From a filamentous cyanobacterium ESFC-1 (GTDB taxonomy: Bacteria > Cyanobacteriota > Cyanobacteriia > Cyanobacteriales > Spirulinaceae), in assembly GCA_000380225.1 (NCBI GenBank), contig KB904821.1, forward strand, positions 3,794,413-3,858,412: DNA of 64,000 nt, written 5' to 3'. The notes below the pieces were generated by a model, which had not been told where the DNA came from, searched no databases, and saw nothing but the letters and a program-made list of their open reading frames with translations. Positions 26,497-35,074 of the stretch are shown piece after piece; positions within the stretch are counted from its first letter, which is position 1, and each line of letters opens with the position of its first letter. The position numbers and the translations under genes are program-made.

Positions 26497-27561
26497 CTAC
26501 ACTAAAGCCGCCACCGAAATTTTGCCTGCTAATTGTCGGGCAATTTTCGTCAGGGCGATCGCACTCGGAGAGTCGGGATAAGCCACAACAATGGGCGTAC
26601 CGCGATCGCCCCCTTCTCGAACTGGCAACTCTAAAGGAATGCACCCCAACAAAGGCACACTTAACTCATTCGCCGTTTTTTCACCGCCTCCCGAACCAAA
26701 AATATCGTAATTTTTTTCCGGTTGGTCAGGGGGAATAAAATAACTCATATTTTCCACAATGCCCAAGACATTCACCCCCAACTGCTCAAACATTTTTAAA
26801 CCGCGACGGGCATCTTGTAAAGACACATTTTGCGGTGTGGTCACAATCGCCGCCCCAGACATGGGAACGGCTTGAGCCATGGTTAGTTGAGCGTCTCCGG
26901 TGCCGGGGGGCATATCCACAATCAGATAATCTAACTCTCCCCAATCCACTTGGTATAAAAACTGGCGAATAATACCATTAAGCATCGGCCCGCGCCAAAT
27001 TACGGGTTGATCTGGGTCGATTAGAAAGCCCATCGACACCATTTTGACTCCGTAATTAAAAGCGGGTTCTAGGACTTCTTCCCCTTGGTCGTTTTTCTGT
27101 ACCATCACCTTAGCGTCGCTCAACCCCAGCATGGTCGGCACATTGGGCCCGTAGATATCCGCATCTAACAACCCGACTTTCGCCCCACTTTGAGCGAGGG
27201 AAACTGCTACATTTACGGCCACAGTGCTTTTGCCGACTCCGCCTTTGCCACTGGAAATGGCCAAAATATTTTTAATGCCTGTAACGCCTTGACGGTCGGG
27301 TAAAGACTTTTGTTGAGGCGTTTCGGCGGTGACTTCTACGGCCACCGTTTCGACCCCAGGCAACTGTTTTACGGCTTTTTCGCAGTCTTCAACGATAAAT
27401 TCTCGCAAGGGACAAGCCGGAGTCGTCAAAACCAAGGTAAAACTCACGGTGCTGCCTTGAATCTCGACATTCCGAATCATATTTAACTCCACCAAACTTT
27501 TTTGGAGTTCGGGGTCTTGGACTGGACGCAGGACATCTAAAACAGCTTGAGTTTCTAACAT
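26497..27561 (-). CDS. mrp: Mrp/NBP35-family ATP-binding protein
   Basis: This is a P-loop ATPase of the Mrp/ApbC family, which carries and delivers Fe-S clusters. An N-terminal MIP18 (DUF59) domain covers about residues 1-85. The ATPase part has the deviant Walker A GKGGVGKST, the stretch LLDADIYGPNVP, the switch WRGPMLNGIIRQF and the sequence IVDMPPGTGDAQL. The CxxC pair that binds the bridging cluster in E. coli ApbC is missing; the corresponding stretch reads ENMSYFIPPDQPEK. From memory this loss is typical of cyanobacterial Mrp proteins. Length is 354 residues. It stands alone. Confidence 0.92.
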   Translation of the reverse strand: MLETQAVLDVLRPVQDPELQKSLVELNMIRNVEIQGSTVSFTLVLTTPACPLREFIVEDCEKAVKQLPGVETVAVEVTAETPQQKSLPDRQGVTGIKNILAISSGKGGVGKSTVAVNVAVSLAQSGAKVGLLDADIYGPNVPTMLGLSDAKVMVQKNDQGEEVLEPAFNYGVKMVSMGFLIDPDQPVIWRGPMLNGIIRQFLYQVDWGELDYLIVDMPPGTGDAQLTMAQAVPMSGAAIVTTPQNVSLQDARRGLKMFEQLGVNVLGIVENMSYFIPPDQPEKNYDIFGSGGGEKTANELSVPLLGCIPLELPVREGGDRGTPIVVAYPDSPSAIALTKIARQLAGKISVAALV

Positions 27562-27636
27562 TTTTTAAACAGAAATAATAATTTGAGTTATTTCATAAAT
27601 ATTAACGGCTTGTTGTAATTCTTTGTTGTATTTTTT

Positions 27637-28146
27637 TTAGCTATCTTCGGGGAGCAAACCCCAATCACGGGAGCTAATTCTTTCGGCGGCACTGGCTAAA
27701 TCGGAGGCCACGCGGGCAACATAAGGCCGAATCCAAAACCAAACAAACGGTGACAGCCAGCCTTCTAGGGTGACCGAGTAAGAAATGTAAGTGCCACACA
27801 GGGTAGATTCGACTTGATAAGTAATGCGATTGTGGACACCTGGAATCATCAAAACCCGCACGCTCAGGAGTTCGTTGGGCTTGACTCGCTCCACAAAAAT
27901 TCGCACTGGGATTGGTAAAAAACGGGTCACCACTTGATAGATAATGCCCGGCTTGGCAATTAAGCCTTGGGGAGCATTACTACTTGAAATTAGAGGATGC
28001 CAAGAAACATCAGCCAAATCTGCTAGTTTTTGCCACAGTACATCAACGGTCGCACCACTCACGGCACGATAGGTTTTGTAAAGGGAAAATTGACGATGGC
28101 TTTTGCGGTGCGTCCAAATCCATTGAAACGAAAAATGAAGAATCAT
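27637..28146 (-). CDS. SRPBCC family protein
   Basis: This is a small protein of the START/Bet v1-like (SRPBCC) superfamily, whose hydrophobic cavity binds lipophilic ligands. It has an N-terminal beta strand and helix, then AVSGATVDVLWQKLADLADV, strands around IIYQVVTRFLPIPVRIFVER and the long C-terminal helix VARVASDLASAAERI. The frame is open from 28167, but a ggaaagg ribosome site seven bases before the ATG at 28146 decides the start, giving 169 residues. The ligand is unknown. It is divergent from hemF, from which 208 bases separate it. Confidence 0.8.
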   Translation of the reverse strand: MILHFSFQWIWTHRKSHRQFSLYKTYRAVSGATVDVLWQKLADLADVSWHPLISSSNAPQGLIAKPGIIYQVVTRFLPIPVRIFVERVKPNELLSVRVLMIPGVHNRITYQVESTLCGTYISYSVTLEGWLSPFVWFWIRPYVARVASDLASAAERISSRDWGLLPEDS

Positions 28147-28354
28147 TAGAAAACCTTTCCTGAACAATGCCTAGGCGAGTTTCTTGGGGCTAAAAAGTGG
28201 GGAAGCGCTGATTTTGGGGATGAAAACCCTATTGAGAAATATCGTGGCAAAATTGTACAAAACTTAATAGATTTTTAGAAGTGTGACGGTTCAATTCAAG
28301 ATAATCTGGGTACGATCCTAGTTTAGAAAGTAAGCTGCAATACTTTAAACTCGA

Positions 28355-29386
28355 ATGACAGTTTCTCCAGAAGATGTAACCTCAAAGCTACCGTCTAGTC
28401 CGGCTGCCGATTCCCGGTCTCGTGTGAGCCAGTTTATGCGCCAGATTCAAGATGAAATCTGTGCCGGGTTAGAAAAGCTTGATGGCCAAAGCAATTTTAT
28501 TGAAGATAGTTGGAAACGCCCAGAGGGAGGCGGGGGTCGCTCTCGCGTGATCCGAGATGGCGGGGTATTTGAGCAGGGGGGTGTAAATTTTTCTGAAGTT
28601 TGGGGACAGCAGTTGCCCCCTTCAATTTTGAAGCAACGCCCGGAAGCCGCCGGCCATGGTTTTTATGCCACGGGAACTTCGATGGTGTTACATCCGCGCA
28701 ACCCTTATGTACCGACGGTTCACCTCAATTATCGCTATTTTGAGGCGGGGCCGGTGTGGTGGTTTGGCGGTGGGGCGGATTTGACCCCTTATTACCCGTT
28801 TGCTGAAGATGCTAAACATTTTCACCAAACTTATAAAGATATTTGCGATCGCCACCACCGAGAATATTACCCGGTTTTTAAGCAGTGGTGTGATGAATAT
28901 TTTTATCTGAAGCATCGCCAAGAAACTCGCGGTATTGGGGGTTTGTTTTTTGATTATCAAGACGGCCAAGGGCCGCTGTACAAAGGCCCCAATTCCGAGA
29001 GTCCGGCGGCGCTATATAGCCAGAAACTTCCTGAAATTGCACCGCGCAGTTGGGAGGATTTATTTAGCTTTATCAACGATTGCGGTCAGGGCTTTTTACC
29101 GGCTTATGGGCCCATTGTCGAACAACGCCATAACACTGAATATGGCGATCGCGAACGCAATTTCCAATTGTATCGCCGCGGCCGCTATGTGGAATTTAAT
29201 TTGGTGTACGACCGTGGCACGATTTTTGGCTTACAAACCAATGGCCGCACTGAGTCGATTTTAATGTCTTTGCCGCCTTTGGTACGCTGGGAGTATGGCT
29301 ATGAACCCCCGGCGGATACCCCAGAAGCCGAGTTGTACTCAACCTTCTTGCAACCGCAAGATTGGGTCAACTGGCCAACTTCCTAA
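28355..29386 (+). CDS. hemF: Oxygen-dependent coproporphyrinogen III oxidase
   Basis: This is the aerobic enzyme that converts coproporphyrinogen III to protoporphyrinogen IX, a step shared by heme, chlorophyll and bilin synthesis. The sequence covers the whole family: [19 protein letters not shown], then [20 protein letters not shown], the stretch [14 protein letters not shown], the motif [10 protein letters not shown] and the C-terminal [20 protein letters not shown]. Length is 343 residues. The anaerobic HemN is not in the window. It supplies pigments needed by the photosystem and phycobilin genes nearby. No partner gene is adjacent on the same strand. Confidence 0.97.
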   Translation: MTVSPEDVTSKLPSSPAADSRSRVSQFMRQIQDEICAGLEKLDGQSNFIEDSWKRPEGGGGRSRVIRDGGVFEQGGVNFSEVWGQQLPPSILKQRPEAAGHGFYATGTSMVLHPRNPYVPTVHLNYRYFEAGPVWWFGGGADLTPYYPFAEDAKHFHQTYKDICDRHHREYYPVFKQWCDEYFYLKHRQETRGIGGLFFDYQDGQGPLYKGPNSESPAALYSQKLPEIAPRSWEDLFSFINDCGQGFLPAYGPIVEQRHNTEYGDRERNFQLYRRGRYVEFNLVYDRGTIFGLQTNGRTESILMSLPPLVRWEYGYEPPADTPEAELYSTFLQPQDWVNWPTS

Positions 29387-29416
29387 ATGAGGGTTCTGAG
29401 TTAAAATAGCCTCGAT

Positions 29417-29491
29417 AGGTAGATTAGCGGTGGCATCGAGACCGTAATCCCTCTAGTATGGAGGCGCGATCGCGCTCCACCGCCACTACCT
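29417..29491 (+). other. Large hairpin between hemF and the STAS gene
   Basis: The arms aggtagattagcggtgg and ccaccgccactacct pair with one small bulge, enclosing an inner palindrome around a HIP1-containing gcgcgatcgcgc. It lies 30 bases after hemF stops and 53 bases before the next GTG start, so it may end hemF transcription or shape the leader of the STAS gene. Confidence 0.5.
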
Positions 29492-29544
29492 ACGACCCCT
29501 TGAATCGAATTATTGCTGCTTGAGTTAAAGAGGCGAATTAACGA

Positions 29545-29913
29545 GTGATTCATATCGACCAAAAAACCCATACCACCGAAGACGGTAAAACCGTGATCGT
29601 CTTAGCCCCAAGTGGACGTTTAGACATTACCACGGCTTGGCAGTTTCGCTTGAAGCTGCAAGAGTGTATTTCTAAGCTCAGTCCCCATGTCGTGGTTAAT
29701 CTCAGTCAAGTTAACTTTATTGATAGTTCTGGCTTGACTTCTTTAGTCGCGGGGATGCGCGATGCGGATAAAGTCAAAGGCACTTTTCGCATTTGTAACG
29801 TCCACCCCGAAGCCAAATTGGTCTTTGAAGTGACCATGATGGATTCGGTGTTTGAAATTTTTGAAACGGAAGAAGAAGCCCTCGAAGGCGCACCCCGTAG
29901 CATGACCACTTAA
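29545..29913 (+). CDS. STAS-domain anti-sigma factor antagonist
   Basis: This is a single STAS domain of 122 residues with the switch serine in VNFIDSSGLTSLVAGMRDA. It starts with GTG, preceded by agaggcg. In this family the protein is controlled by phosphorylation at that serine and releases a sigma factor or another partner. It is the second orphan STAS gene in the window, and the two share LVAG and flanking residues. No kinase or phosphatase is adjacent. Confidence 0.9.
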   Translation: MIHIDQKTHTTEDGKTVIVLAPSGRLDITTAWQFRLKLQECISKLSPHVVVNLSQVNFIDSSGLTSLVAGMRDADKVKGTFRICNVHPEAKLVFEVTMMDSVFEIFETEEEALEGAPRSMTT

Positions 29914-29927
29914 AAACCCCATTCTGA

Positions 29928-30542
29928 CTAAAGTCGCAATTCTGCGGCGAAATCTCGGCATTTTTTAAAAATAAAGGGGCCGAGTAATGCCCCCCAAGTC
30001 GCTTTTCCGGTTTTGGGGTCAATGCCGCGATCGTAAATAAGCAGTTCTGTGGCGGTGGCAGCAAAACCGAGGGAAACTTGATACTGTTGACCCCCCTCGG
30101 TAAAGCAACAAGGGCGTTGAGCATCGCTCTGGGTGCGAAAGCAAGATGACATGGCCGCCGTTGGCTCGGTTTGAATATCAAGGGTGCAACCGGGCAAGAA
30201 TTCGACCCAATTGGGGGTCACTTGTTGCAGGAGATCGGGGTTTGACCCGGCACCGCGAATGGCATTGCTGTCTTTGAATTTGTAATAGTCGACTTGCAAC
30301 CCTGAAGAATCGTTGGGTTGAGAGCGCAGGCGCAATAAACGAGGGCGATAGGGTCGATCGAGCTTGAGGACGTTGGCTTGTTCGGCGTAAAGGCAAATAC
30401 TGTCTTCTGGGAATAAAGGAACAGGCCGCTGCCATAACCGCAGGTTGACGTACCAAGCGGGTTGAGCGAGGGCTTGTTCGGCGTTTTCAAATTCTCCTGC
30501 GAGATATTGTCCCAAACGAATCAAATCGGGAGATAAAGCCAT
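29928..30542 (-). CDS. cpcT: Phycocyanobilin lyase CpcT
   Basis: This is a chromophore lyase of the CpcT/CpeT family, which attaches phycocyanobilin to Cys-153/155 of the phycocyanin beta subunit. The 204-residue protein has family stretches RLGQYLAGEFENAEQALAQP, WYVNLRLWQRPVPLF and the conserved ending TWGALLGPFIFKKC. No membrane segment or signal peptide is present, consistent with cytosolic phycobiliprotein maturation. The phycocyanin genes are not in the window. It is convergent with the STAS gene, with 14 bases between stops. Another phycobiliprotein substrate is possible. Confidence 0.88.
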   Translation of the reverse strand: MALSPDLIRLGQYLAGEFENAEQALAQPAWYVNLRLWQRPVPLFPEDSICLYAEQANVLKLDRPYRPRLLRLRSQPNDSSGLQVDYYKFKDSNAIRGAGSNPDLLQQVTPNWVEFLPGCTLDIQTEPTAAMSSCFRTQSDAQRPCCFTEGGQQYQVSLGFAATATELLIYDRGIDPKTGKATWGALLGPFIFKKCRDFAAELRL

Positions 30543-30724
30543 GAGCCAAGTTAAAAATCTAAAACGGATGCTTTCTTATTATCACCGAAAGCGAATTTGA
30601 GGAGAATTATGAAGGTAACCTCGGCTCAAATCCTAGGCTCAGTGCCGATTAGCAGACTCGCCCTTGGCAAACGGGGTGCGATCGCGAGACAATGGGATCG
30701 CTGTATCCCTTATAGTTTGGTCTT

Positions 30725-31465
30725 GTGGATCGAGTTCGCACTGTTTCCGACACAAAACGGAAGTTTTATTCCCACCACACCCGCCCGATTAACTCGGTCT
30801 ATAGACGGGTGGTAGAAGAATTGATGGTTGAGACTCATTTGCTCACCGTCAATGTCCATTTTCGCTACAATCCGATTTATGCCTTGGGCGTGGTCACTAC
30901 CTTCGATCGGTTTATGCAAGGGTATCGCCCTGAGCGCGATATCGAGCCGATTTTTCAGGCATTGTGTACCTCGGTCGATAGCGACCCGGCTCAGTATCGT
31001 CAAGATGCTAATGCCTTGAGCGCGATCGCCCAGAATTTATCGGTACAACAACTCACCGCTTGGGATAGCGAGTTGATGTCGAATCCCGACGCAACTCTGC
31101 TGTACGAAGCGTTGAAAGAAGTTGCCCTGAGCGAAAATTTCAAATATAGTCGTTTGTTTGCGATTGGCCTTTATACCCTAGTTGAAAAGGTCGATCCAGA
31201 AATGATTAAAGACGAGAAAAAACGGCAGCCAGTTTTACAAGAACTGTCTGAGTCGCTGAAGTTATCTTTTGACAAGGTGCAAAAGGACTTGGATTTGTAC
31301 CGCAGCAACTTGGAAAAAATGCTCCAAGTGCAAGCGGCGATCGAAGATGCGCTCAATGCTGACCGTAAAAAGCGCCTGGAGCGATCGCTAGAGAAAAAAC
31401 CCACCGATGCCTCAGCATCACAACCGGAGGAACCCGAAGCAGAAAAATCACCTTCTGAGGAATAG
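30725..31465 (+). CDS. thf1: Photosystem II biogenesis protein Psb29/Thf1
   Basis: This is Psb29 (Thf1), a helical protein that binds the FtsH protease complex and affects photosystem II repair. The start is a GTG: the resulting MDRVRTVSDTKRKFYSHHTR matches the family beginning. The core is all helical (FRYNPIYALGVVTTFDRFMQ, KFSRLFAIGLYTLVE-like here as KYSRLFAIGLYTLVEKV) and a C-terminal coiled coil with an acidic low-complexity tail closes the 246 residues. A shorter leader frame upstream is not convincing. It faces cpcT divergently, and the two share a promoter region of about 180 bases. Confidence 0.93.
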   Translation: MDRVRTVSDTKRKFYSHHTRPINSVYRRVVEELMVETHLLTVNVHFRYNPIYALGVVTTFDRFMQGYRPERDIEPIFQALCTSVDSDPAQYRQDANALSAIAQNLSVQQLTAWDSELMSNPDATLLYEALKEVALSENFKYSRLFAIGLYTLVEKVDPEMIKDEKKRQPVLQELSESLKLSFDKVQKDLDLYRSNLEKMLQVQAAIEDALNADRKKRLERSLEKKPTDASASQPEEPEAEKSPSEE

Positions 31466-31510
31466 TTCTTAAAGCTTGGGGATGGATATCCCCCCCAAGC
31501 CCTTAAGGAT

Positions 31511-31831
31511 TTAAGCCAAGGAACTTTGCAAATACTGAAGTAACTGCGGTACTTGTACCACACCTTCGATGCGATCGACCGGTTGCCCAGCTTTGAACAA
31601 AACTAAGGTGGGCAAAGATTGGATTTGGTAACGGGAAGCTAAGTTCGGGTATTTGTCTGTATCGACTTTGACAATTTGCAGGCGATCGCTCATTTGCGAG
31701 TTGACCTGTTCTAAAATCGGAGCCATCATTTTGCAAGGCCCGCACCAAGTCGCGTAAAAGTCTACTAAAATCGGGCGCTCGCTATAGGCTAAAAGTTCTT
31801 CAAAATTGCTGAATTGTTTTTTGGTAACCAT
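31511..31831 (-). CDS. Thioredoxin, TrxQ type
   Basis: This second thioredoxin has 106 residues. The active site YATWCGPCKMMAP and the stretch QSLPTLVLFKAG are intact. Sequence features (TKKQFSNFEELLAYS at the start and VDTDKYPNLASRYQIQ) resemble the y-type TrxQ of Synechocystis more than the m-type TrxA at 14825. In that organism TrxQ is linked to oxidative stress defence. The gene is convergent with thf1. An upstream purine-rich site is weak. Confidence 0.93.
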   Translation of the reverse strand: MVTKKQFSNFEELLAYSERPILVDFYATWCGPCKMMAPILEQVNSQMSDRLQIVKVDTDKYPNLASRYQIQSLPTLVLFKAGQPVDRIEGVVQVPQLLQYLQSSLA

Positions 31832-32002
31832 AGTTAAGTTCCCCGTAAACGGGGGATAAGGGGATAACGACGAATTACAGTTGGATATTTTAATTGTAGA
31901 AAAACTGACCCCTGAGTTGAAATTGACCCAAAGATGGGTTTAGGGCGACTTGATTCCCCTCAATATGATTTAATAGCTCTGGCTTATTGAAAATCAGAAT
32001 TG

Positions 32003-32776
32003 ATGGAATTATTACCCGAATCTTTACAAACACTGCGCGATCGCGTTGCCATTGTCACGGGCGCATCAAGAGGCATTGGCCGGGCGATCGCCCTAGAATT
32101 AGCTACTGTTGGCGCAACGGTGGTGGTGAATTATGCGCGATCGTCCCAAGCCGCAGAAGCAGTAGTGGCCGAAATTACCGAAGCTGGAGGCAGCGCGATC
32201 GCCCTACAAGCCGATGTCTCCCAACCGGACGAAGCCAACCATCTCATCAGCCACACCAAAAAAGAACTCGGTCGCGTTGATATTTTGGTCAACAACGCCG
32301 GGATTACCCGCGATACCTTGGTGTTACGCATGAAACTCGAAGACTGGCAATCGGTGATTGACCTCAACCTCACCGGGGTTTTCTTGTGTACCAAAGCCGC
32401 CAGTCAGGTGATGCTACGACAAAAAAGCGGCAGAATCATCAACATTGCCTCGGTGTCTGGGGTGATGGGCATTGCGGGTCAGGCGAATTATAGTGCCGCC
32501 AAAGCCGGAGTCATTGGCTTTAGTAAGGCTATGGCCAAAGAACTCTCTAGTCGTGGCATTACGGTCAACGTGGTCGCCCCTGGCTTTATCAACACCGATA
32601 TGACCCAAGAGTTGAAAGAGGACTATAAACAACAAGTCCTCAAAGAAATTCCCTTGCGTCGTTATGGCGAACCCGAAGACATTGCCGGAATGGTGCGTTT
32701 TTTAGCGGCTGACCCGGCTGCGGCTTACATTACGGGTCAGACCTTCAATGTGGATGGCGGGCTGGTTATGGGCTAG
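32003..32776 (+). CDS. fabG: 3-oxoacyl-ACP reductase
   Basis: This is a short-chain dehydrogenase that reduces 3-oxoacyl-ACP with NADPH in the fatty acid elongation cycle. The nucleotide-binding GASRGIGRA, the NNAGITRD motif, the catalytic Ser in ASVSGVMG and the YSAAKAG Tyr-Lys pair are all present, and the C-terminus FNVDGGLVMG is typical of FabG. Two adjacent ATGs (32000 and 32003) give the start; I chose the second. Length is 257 residues. Its partner FabI is encoded at 44039. Confidence 0.94.
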   Translation: MELLPESLQTLRDRVAIVTGASRGIGRAIALELATVGATVVVNYARSSQAAEAVVAEITEAGGSAIALQADVSQPDEANHLISHTKKELGRVDILVNNAGITRDTLVLRMKLEDWQSVIDLNLTGVFLCTKAASQVMLRQKSGRIINIASVSGVMGIAGQANYSAAKAGVIGFSKAMAKELSSRGITVNVVAPGFINTDMTQELKEDYKQQVLKEIPLRRYGEPEDIAGMVRFLAADPAAAYITGQTFNVDGGLVMG

Positions 32777-32945
32777 TTATTGGTTGTTGGTTGTTGGTTG
32801 TTGGTTATTGGTTGTTGGTTGTTGGTTGTTGGTTGTTGGTTATTGGTTATTGGTTATTGGTCACTGATTACTGATAACTGATGACTGATAACTGAAAAAG
32901 CTGCCCAAAAAACTGATTACTGATAACTGATAACTGATGACTGAA
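32777..32945. repeat. Heptanucleotide tandem arrays
   Basis: Directly after the fabG stop there are about ten units ttggttg/ttggtta, followed by a different array of tgactga/taactga units (ctgataactgatgactgataactg). A few further bases carry ccgattg/ccgactg units (about 32952-32975). The whole gap up to the stpA stop is essentially composed of such units. Confidence 0.9.
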
Positions 32946-32989
32946 GAAACCCACCGATTGCCGACTGCCGACTGCCCAAAAACCACTGC

Positions 32990-34306
32990 CTACTGCCCCT
33001 TAGAGGCTGTTGACTGATGACTGTTAACTGATAACTGAGAAGATGCGATCGCGATGAAAAAGTCCGCATATTGTTGATAACCGCCGGGGAAAGCGACATT
33101 CAACACCAACGGATCGCTTTGATCGCGAGTATCGCCAGGGCCTTCAAGGACGGTGGGCGGGTTACTGTCACTGAGTTTGAGGGGTTTGCGGTTTTTGACT
33201 TCGCCGCCACTGCTATCGATATAAACAACAATATTGCCAGTGTTGGTAATTTTACCGATTTCTTGGATGAGGTAGAGGAAGTTGCGATCGCTACCCCCCC
33301 GACGAATTTCTAACTTGCCGTCTTGGTCATCAACATTACTGGTAACGGTATCCCCCACACCCACGATTAAGGGCATTTGCGCCGGATCGAAGTTATTTTT
33401 AACTAATTCCAGCAGTTCTGCGTGAGATTTTGGCGCTTGGCGCACGCTGAAGTCTTCTCCGAGGGGATAACTGCCGGTACGGTGATGATAATAGCGATTG
33501 AGGAGGGCTAAAACCCCCGCTTCCTTAATTGCCCCGCGCAACATAAACTGAAAATCGGTTGTTCCCGAATCGCCATCACTCGCAGGCAGTAAGACTTCAT
33601 TCCCACTGGCATTTCTGCCCAAATTGGGGGCATAATGCACAAAAAATGAGCCTTCTAAGCCTTGACCTTCGGCATCATGCAGTAATTCTGTAGTTAATGC
33701 TTGAATATTTAGCTGTAAGTTGCGATAAGTGCCAATATGCTGCGGGGATAAAACCTCGTAAAACGTGTTGAGGTTAGCCGTGGGAGAGGCAACATTATCT
33801 AAAACCGAAGACTCGATGCAATGATTGAGGGTTTCTGCATCAAGTATGCCCTCATGCTTGCTAAAAAAGTTCCTAAACGCCGATCTAAAGCGGTCTGGGA
33901 TAGCTTCTAGGAAATTGAGTTCCGCTTCACTTACGCCAGGATGAGAGACTTCTCCGGCGCGATTTTGCCATTGTACGCCCCCTGCGGCCAAGCCAGGGAG
34001 ATAGTTGTTATTGTTTTGGACGGTGGCGCGATCGCCAAAAGCCCGTTCGATAATACTATTAACCCCCCGTTTGCCAATATGTTCGCCGTTGGTTAATACA
34101 AAAAAGTGGTTATCAAAGGCTTGGGTGGCTTTGACGTAATCGGGATTAATAACGCGAGTTAAGGGGTCTTTTACTAACCCCATACAAACCCCGTCTAAAT
34201 CTTGGATAATTAGTACATTTTCGGTAGTGGTTAAAACTCTCGCGAGTTCGTCGTGGTCTAAAGACAAGAAAGCGTTGTGTAAAGAATGATTTATCGTAGC
34301 TGACAT
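32990..34306 (-). CDS. stpA: Glucosylglycerol 3-phosphatase
   Basis: This phosphatase removes phosphate from glucosylglycerol 3-phosphate, the last step in making the compatible solute glucosylglycerol during salt stress. The 438 residues match StpA of Synechocystis along most of their length: NVLIIQDLDGVCMGLVKDPL, then FVLTNGEHIGKRGV, YLPGLAAGGVQW, EASVLDNVASPTANLN-like here as ESSVLDNVASPTANLNTFYE, GDSGTTDFQFMLRGAIKEAG and VVYIDSSGGEVKNR. The acidic DLDG stretch suggests a HAD-type active site. The last 17 residues (SSQLSVNSHQSTASKGQ) are encoded by heptamer repeats and are not part of the family. The synthase gene ggpS is not in the window. Confidence 0.95.
   Translation of the reverse strand: MSATINHSLHNAFLSLDHDELARVLTTTENVLIIQDLDGVCMGLVKDPLTRVINPDYVKATQAFDNHFFVLTNGEHIGKRGVNSIIERAFGDRATVQNNNNYLPGLAAGGVQWQNRAGEVSHPGVSEAELNFLEAIPDRFRSAFRNFFSKHEGILDAETLNHCIESSVLDNVASPTANLNTFYEVLSPQHIGTYRNLQLNIQALTTELLHDAEGQGLEGSFFVHYAPNLGRNASGNEVLLPASDGDSGTTDFQFMLRGAIKEAGVLALLNRYYHHRTGSYPLGEDFSVRQAPKSHAELLELVKNNFDPAQMPLIVGVGDTVTSNVDDQDGKLEIRRGGSDRNFLYLIQEIGKITNTGNIVVYIDSSGGEVKNRKPLKLSDSNPPTVLEGPGDTRDQSDPLVLNVAFPGGYQQYADFFIAIASSQLSVNSHQSTASKGQ
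33003..33040. repeat. Heptamer array inside the stpA 3' end
   Basis: Units such as tgactga/tgactgt/taactga/taactga run through the last codons of stpA, so the C-terminal tail is translated from tandem repeat. The same units fill the neighbouring gap. Confidence 0.85.
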
Positions 34307-34443
34307 ATTAAATAATCAGTTTGATGCAACTTTTTAACTGTATCATTTCCTTTGAGTCAGCTTGTCATCTATCTTTAGAGTTATATTGGCGATACGGGTA
34401 ATATTATTTGGCAAGAGTGACCCATGAGTTTTTAGGTTAGAGG

Positions 34444-34692
34444 TCAGAGATCGACAACTGCACCAAATTCTAAAAATACCTGAAAGAATTTTTGATAATC
34501 TTTTCCCCAGTCAATCATGGCACAAGACATGGGCGCACCTTTGCCTTTATCTTTACCATTGACTAAAAATTTTAGGCGGGTATCGTACAGAAAACAAACT
34601 GCTGTAGCTTGACCCCAAATGTACTGGTATGATTGTGTAAAAGATTTTAATTCTAGACCAGATTGTCTGTCGTGGCTAAGGATCGTTTTCAT
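34444..34692 (-). CDS. Small hypothetical protein
   Basis: This 82-residue frame begins MKTILSHDRQSGLELKSFTQ and continues with the plausible protein-like stretch YIWGQATAVCFLYDTRLKFL and a helical end (YQKFFQVFLEFGAVVDL). Composition and secondary structure pattern look real, but I recognise no domain. The frame is also open to a GTG at 34740. The start is unclear because it overlaps the 5' end of the xisH remnant by 21 bases on the opposite strand and lacks a convincing ribosome site. It may be a gene whose 5' end was altered when the xisH/xisI segment arrived, or simply an overlapping pair. Confidence 0.5.
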   Translation of the reverse strand: MKTILSHDRQSGLELKSFTQSYQYIWGQATAVCFLYDTRLKFLVNGKDKGKGAPMSCAMIDWGKDYQKFFQVFLEFGAVVDL

Positions 34693-35074
34693 CAAGTTGT
34701 TAAGACTGCTCTTGTTAAAGATGGGTGGAACGTTACTCACGATCCACTACCGATTAAGGTAGGTCGTGTAGAGATGGAAATTGACTTAGGAGCAGAACAA
34801 TTACTGGCAGCAGAGCGAGAAAATCAGAAAATTGCGGTTGAAGTCAAAAGTTTTTTAGCGAGTGCATCAGCCATTTCCGAGTTTCATACAGCCCTTCTAT
34901 CGGGCTGCATTGCGTCGTAAAGAACCCGATCGTATTCTCTATCTAGCAGTACCAGACTCAATTTACCACAGGTTTTTTCAACTTGATTTTCCTGCCTCTA
35001 TGTTGCAAGAAAATCATGTAAAAATTATTGTTTACAACATCGGACTGGAGCAAATTTCGCTATGGAAGGAATAA
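34672..35074 (+). pseudogene. xisH: XisH family protein, broken by a small deletion
   Basis: XisH is one of the proteins required with XisF and XisI for excision of the fdxN element in Anabaena, and has a PD-(D/E)xK nuclease-like fold. The first frame starts with GTG (AKDRFHQVVKTALVKDGWNV), carries IDLGAEQLLAAE and IAVEVKSF, and runs to SAISEFHTAL before ending at 34920. The remainder continues in another frame (YRAALRRKEPDRILYLAVP to ISLWKE, ending 35074). A few bases that should encode a Gly-Gln-Phe-like stretch are missing at about 34896, which shifts the frame. Its 3' end overlaps the xisI start by 13 bases, the usual arrangement of the pair. Confidence 0.88.

Noticed and set aside
29417-29491. 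tRNA gene
   Set aside because: The hairpin has no cloverleaf, no T-loop consensus and no anticodon stem; no tRNA was recognised anywhere in the window.
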